The position numbers were made by a program, and so were the translations under genes. 64,000 nt of DNA from JAHFUA01 sp963733935 (GTDB taxonomy: Bacteria; Acidobacteriota; Terriglobia; Terriglobales; Acidobacteriaceae): assembly GCA_963733935.1 (NCBI GenBank), contig CAVTEQ010000014.1:558001-622000 (forward strand), written 5' to 3'. Shown here one piece after another: positions 61,793 through 64,000 of the stretch; the stretch's first letter is position 1; each line of letters begins with the position of its first letter. A model generated the notes under the pieces. The model worked only from the letters and a program-made list of their open reading frames with translations. It was not told the origin of the DNA and searched no databases.

Positions 61793-61821
61793 TCTATACG
61801 TGTAAGCGCGCGGTTTGTCAA
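61793..61821 (-). promoter_or_regulatory. Sigma70 promoter of the metYX operon
   Basis: TTGACA (61816-61821), 17-base spacer, TATAGA (61793-61798): close to consensus. Predicted transcription start near 61,786, only a few bases before the leader RBS, so the leader message has a very short or almost absent 5' untranslated region. Confidence 0.78.
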
Positions 61822-61945
61822 GAACGAGCGGCCCATGGCTCAGCTCCGCGACACCGATTTCCGTCCAATAGTTCCAACGGAAAATTCACGAATTCCGGGG
61901 GCGCAAAACCACCCGCGCAGGTGTCTATGCCCAGCGGGGTGAGCT

Positions 61946-62668
61946 ATGTTTGAAGACAGCCTGCTCGAATCCGCCGGCCACACTCGAACCCATCGCGGCC
62001 TGACAACCGCAACTTCTCTCGCGTTGCAGTCGCTGCTGCTCGCGACGTTGTTGCTCTTTCCCTTGCTTTACACGGACTCGTTGCCCGCACGCTTATGGTT
62101 GGTTGACCGCGTGTTCGTACCCCCGCCGCCGCCAGCCGGTGTGCCTGCGCCGGCAAATGCGACGCGAGCCACGACCAGTGAAATCTGGCAGCGACGTCTT
62201 CTCTTGCCGAGGCACATTCCCCGATCGACCGCCGAGATCGTGGAAGCACAGGCGCCTTCTGCCGGCTCAATCCTGGGTGTGCCATACGGATCGAGTGAGG
62301 GAGTTCCCAACGGAGTTCCCGACGGCATTCTGACGCCGGGAGCGGCTGCGCCTCCATCGCCTCCCAAACCGCCAATGGCACGCCTGCGGGTTTCGCAAGG
62401 GGTGGTCGAGGGACTGCTGATTCATCAGGTCAAGCCGGTGTATCCGCACATCGCGATCCAAGCCCACACTCAAGGTGAGGTCGTGCTTCATGCAATCATC
62501 GGCCGCGACGGCGCCGTCTCGAGTTTGGAGGTGGTCCGCGGTCACCCGTTCCTGGCACTCGCTGCCATCGATGCCGTGCGCGAGTGGCGATACAAGCCCT
62601 ACACCCTCAATGGCGAACCGGTCGAAGTCGAGACCTTGATTACCGTCCGATTCGTGCTGGGGAATTGA
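61946..62668 (+). CDS. TonB-family energy transducer
   Basis: 240 residues. One N-terminal membrane helix (about 24-45), then a periplasmic Pro-rich linker (VPPPPPAGVPAPANA, PPSPPKPPM) and the C-terminal TonB fold (VYPHIAIQAHTQGEVVLHAIIGRDG, REWRYKPYTLNGEPVEVETLITVRF). It transmits proton-motive force to outer-membrane receptors. No ExbB/ExbD genes are adjacent. Divergent from the metY leader. Confidence 0.92.
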   Translation: MFEDSLLESAGHTRTHRGLTTATSLALQSLLLATLLLFPLLYTDSLPARLWLVDRVFVPPPPPAGVPAPANATRATTSEIWQRRLLLPRHIPRSTAEIVEAQAPSAGSILGVPYGSSEGVPNGVPDGILTPGAAAPPSPPKPPMARLRVSQGVVEGLLIHQVKPVYPHIAIQAHTQGEVVLHAIIGRDGAVSSLEVVRGHPFLALAAIDAVREWRYKPYTLNGEPVEVETLITVRFVLGN

Positions 62669-62696
62669 GGGTCGGCTTCGGAATGGGCGCTGTGGG

Positions 62697-63050
62697 CTAC
62701 TTCGCTGTGTTGATCTTCAAGTGCAGGACAACGTTGTTGCGGCTGTCGAAGGAGCTTAGCGCCTTGGTGTCGCTCTTGTGGCCCTGATATTCGGCGCGAA
62801 TCTGGTAGTCCACGTTGGGCGAGAGAGAGCTGAAGCGGTAATTCCCACCACTGTCGGTGATGAAGGTCTTCACCGCCTGAGTACGGGTGTTCTCCAGATA
62901 TACCACCGCACCCGAAAGGGGCGTGTCCGATTTATCGGTTACCTGCCCAGTGAGGGTACGAGTCTGCGGCTCATTCTTCGGCATTGCCTCCGCCATGCCG
63001 AGGACGCCAAGCACAAGGATGGCGGCCACGATACTTGCGGCTTTCCGCAT
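62697..63050 (-). CDS. Exported carboxypeptidase-regulatory-like (CNA-B/transthyretin-fold) protein
   Basis: 117 residues with a signal peptide (ending near GMAEAM). One beta-sandwich domain: LTGQVTDKSDTPLSGAVVYLENT, then TDSGGNYRFSSLSPNVDYQIRAEYQG. Such single-domain secreted proteins are common in Acidobacteriota. Function unknown; it lies next to tonB and a related protein. Confidence 0.88.
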   Translation of the reverse strand: MRKAASIVAAILVLGVLGMAEAMPKNEPQTRTLTGQVTDKSDTPLSGAVVYLENTRTQAVKTFITDSGGNYRFSSLSPNVDYQIRAEYQGHKSDTKALSSFDSRNNVVLHLKINTAK

Positions 63051-63075
63051 AGAACCTCGCTGAACTGAGCTGGTG

Positions 63076-63450
63076 CTATTTACTTAGATGCAAGCCGATG
63101 TCCACGCGCTCGTCGTTCTTGACGTGAACGGTGCGTTCCGCCGTGGGCAGATGCTTACCTTCAGGCTGAGCCCATACGATGTAATCCGCTTCGCCGGCCG
63201 GCACGCGCTGCGCAAACTCGCCCTGATGATCGGAATAGAGCTCCCAGTGCGCTTTTTTTTGATCGGCGCGGCGGATCTTCACCCGCACGCCGTAGGCGGG
63301 ACGATTATCGGGACCGTAGACAGTGCCGAAAATGAGGGCGCAGGGTCTCTCGGCCTGCTTGTCGGACGTCCAAGCGGCTGAAACGGCGGACAGAAGCGCC
63401 AGGCTGAGCAGACCGACTCGCGCTGCGCGGCTTTCAGGAATAGTCACCAT
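63076..63450 (-). CDS. Exported carboxypeptidase-regulatory-like protein
   Basis: 124 residues with a signal peptide (LLSLALLSAVSAAWTS). A beta-sandwich similar to its neighbour: IFGTVYGPDNRPAYGVRVKI, SDHQGEFAQRVPAGEADYIV. It is 25 bases upstream of the other such gene and overlaps the LysW-like gene by 17 bases, so the three may be co-transcribed. Confidence 0.86.
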   Translation of the reverse strand: MVTIPESRAARVGLLSLALLSAVSAAWTSDKQAERPCALIFGTVYGPDNRPAYGVRVKIRRADQKKAHWELYSDHQGEFAQRVPAGEADYIVWAQPEGKHLPTAERTVHVKNDERVDIGLHLSK

Positions 63451-63637
63451 CCTCGCTCTCTTCTTCCTTGTCCTCGTCCTCTTCCCCTTCCTCCTCCGCG
63501 ATCCGGTTCAGTTCCAGGGGATTTGTGGTAACCACCTCAAAATCGGTGCCACATTCGGGACAGGAGACGATGTCCCCTTCGTCCACTTCATCGACCTCGA
63601 TGTCGAGGTCGCTTTCGCACTCCGGACATTGAACCAT
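63434..63637 (-). CDS. LysW-like acidic zinc-ribbon protein
   Basis: 67 residues from ATG 63637 (RBS GGAGG). A LysW-type zinc ribbon (MVQCPECESDLDIEVDEVDE, SCPECGTDFEVV) is followed by TTNPLELNRI and a very acidic tail (EEEGEEDEDKEEESEDGDYS). True LysW/ArgW amino-group carriers end in EDWGE with a C-terminal Glu that is loaded; here the end is DGDYS, so carrier function is doubtful. No lysine or arginine synthesis genes lie nearby. Confidence 0.85.
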   Translation of the reverse strand: MVQCPECESDLDIEVDEVDEGDIVSCPECGTDFEVVTTNPLELNRIAEEEGEEDEDKEEESEDGDYS

Positions 63638-63798
63638 TCCGCCCTCCGCCACTCGACGGACCGGCTGCAGCCGTCTGTTACTATTTAGAGTTTCCAGCCC
63701 CTCAGCGTCAATAGCAGGGGCCATGATTTTTGCGTTTTCTGCACCGGTGCGCATTCCGACTACCCGGGATCGTAGGGATGCGGTTCCGCGAGGAAGCC

Positions 63799-64000
63799 AT
63801 GGTTCGTTTCGGGAGATGGTTCGCAGCGGTTGCGCTTGGGGGGTTCGCCGTCCCCCTGACGGTCGCTCAGCAGCGAAATCGTACACCCAAGGCGCCAGAA
63901 CTGGACCCGCAGATCGTGGCCGCGGTGAAGGAAGTCTCGCCGGCACGCGTCAAAGCCACCATCGACAAGCTGGTCAGCTTCTACAACCGCAGCACGCTCT
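63799..64000 (+). CDS. Probable M28-family peptidase, N-terminal part (cut by window edge)
   Basis: An exported protein begins at ATG 63799 (AGGA 5 bases upstream; ATG 63778 is an alternative). A signal peptide (WFAAVALGGFAVPLTVAQQ) precedes VAAVKEVSPARVKATIDKLVSFYNRSTL. That stretch resembles the N-terminus of Acidobacteriota M28 aminopeptidases, from memory. No catalytic residues are in view. Confidence 0.6.
   Translation, partial: MVRFGRWFAAVALGGFAVPLTVAQQRNRTPKAPELDPQIVAAVKEVSPARVKATIDKLVSFYNRSTL

Overview
The window looks like a chromosomal stretch of a GC-rich Acidobacteriota (Terriglobia/Koribacter-like). Evidence: an Alternative Complex III plus caa3-type oxidase cluster, an Oar-like TonB-dependent receptor with a carboxypeptidase-regulatory N-terminus, a FecR/DUF6600 secreted protein, a stand-alone LysW-like acidic zinc ribbon, small basic proteins of a kind I associate with this phylum, and many dispersed palindromic intergenic repeats. 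The phylum is an inference from gene content; I could not run a 16S search.

Layout. 1-5.4 kb (+): folD (5' end outside), coaE, an HtrA-like serine protease, gamma-glutamyltransferase and a TIM-barrel sugar isomerase. 5.6-21.1 kb (-): one respiratory locus in transcription order actA-actB-actC-actD-actE-actF, a small membrane protein, SCO, coxB (fused cytochrome c), coxA, coxC, coxD, then a proline-rich FecR-domain protein. 21.6-32.9 kb (+): a large TPR protein, LOG-family protein, thiE, an NmrA-like oxidoreductase, a DEAD-box helicase with an RRM protein and several small proteins, and a Phd/VapC toxin-antitoxin pair. 33.1-39.8 kb (-): a complete 16S-tRNA-Ile-tRNA-Ala-23S-5S operon with promoter, processing stems and terminator. 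Its 23S gene carries two related insertions, one of which encodes a GIY-YIG nuclease. 40-46 kb (-): a TOBE/Mop protein, a heavily frameshifted TonB-dependent receptor and an HD-GYP/GAF regulator whose 5' end is duplicated in tandem. 46-54 kb: mixed genes including glycosyltransferases, a GH57 enzyme, and a thiolase-like/DUF35 pair. 54-61.8 kb (-): a surface-glycan cluster whose genes abut or overlap from metY-metX through three methyltransferases to a sugar-nucleotide dehydrogenase. 62-64 kb: a TonB protein, two small carboxypeptidase-regulatory-fold proteins, a LysW-like protein and the start of a probable M28 peptidase.

The strongest regulatory find lies upstream of metY (61,629-61,821). 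It has a sigma70 promoter, a 26-codon leader peptide with four Met codons and one Cys codon in seven codons, and four RNA segments able to form mutually exclusive 1:2, 2:3 and 3:4 hairpins, the last being an intrinsic terminator. This is the full architecture of ribosome-mediated attenuation responding to methionine. The operon it heads joins methionine synthesis to three SAM-dependent methyltransferases.

The strongest mobile-element find is the GIY-YIG ORF in an intervening sequence at helix 68 of 23S rRNA, with an ORF-less relative at helix 25 of the same gene.

A caution for any user: at least ten genes are broken by single extra bases. In every gene with a single break, removing one base restores both length divisibility by three and family-like protein sequence. 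The insertion-only pattern, densest in the TonB-dependent receptor, looks more like residual read error than gene decay. The apparent MetY-MetX fusion is best explained the same way.
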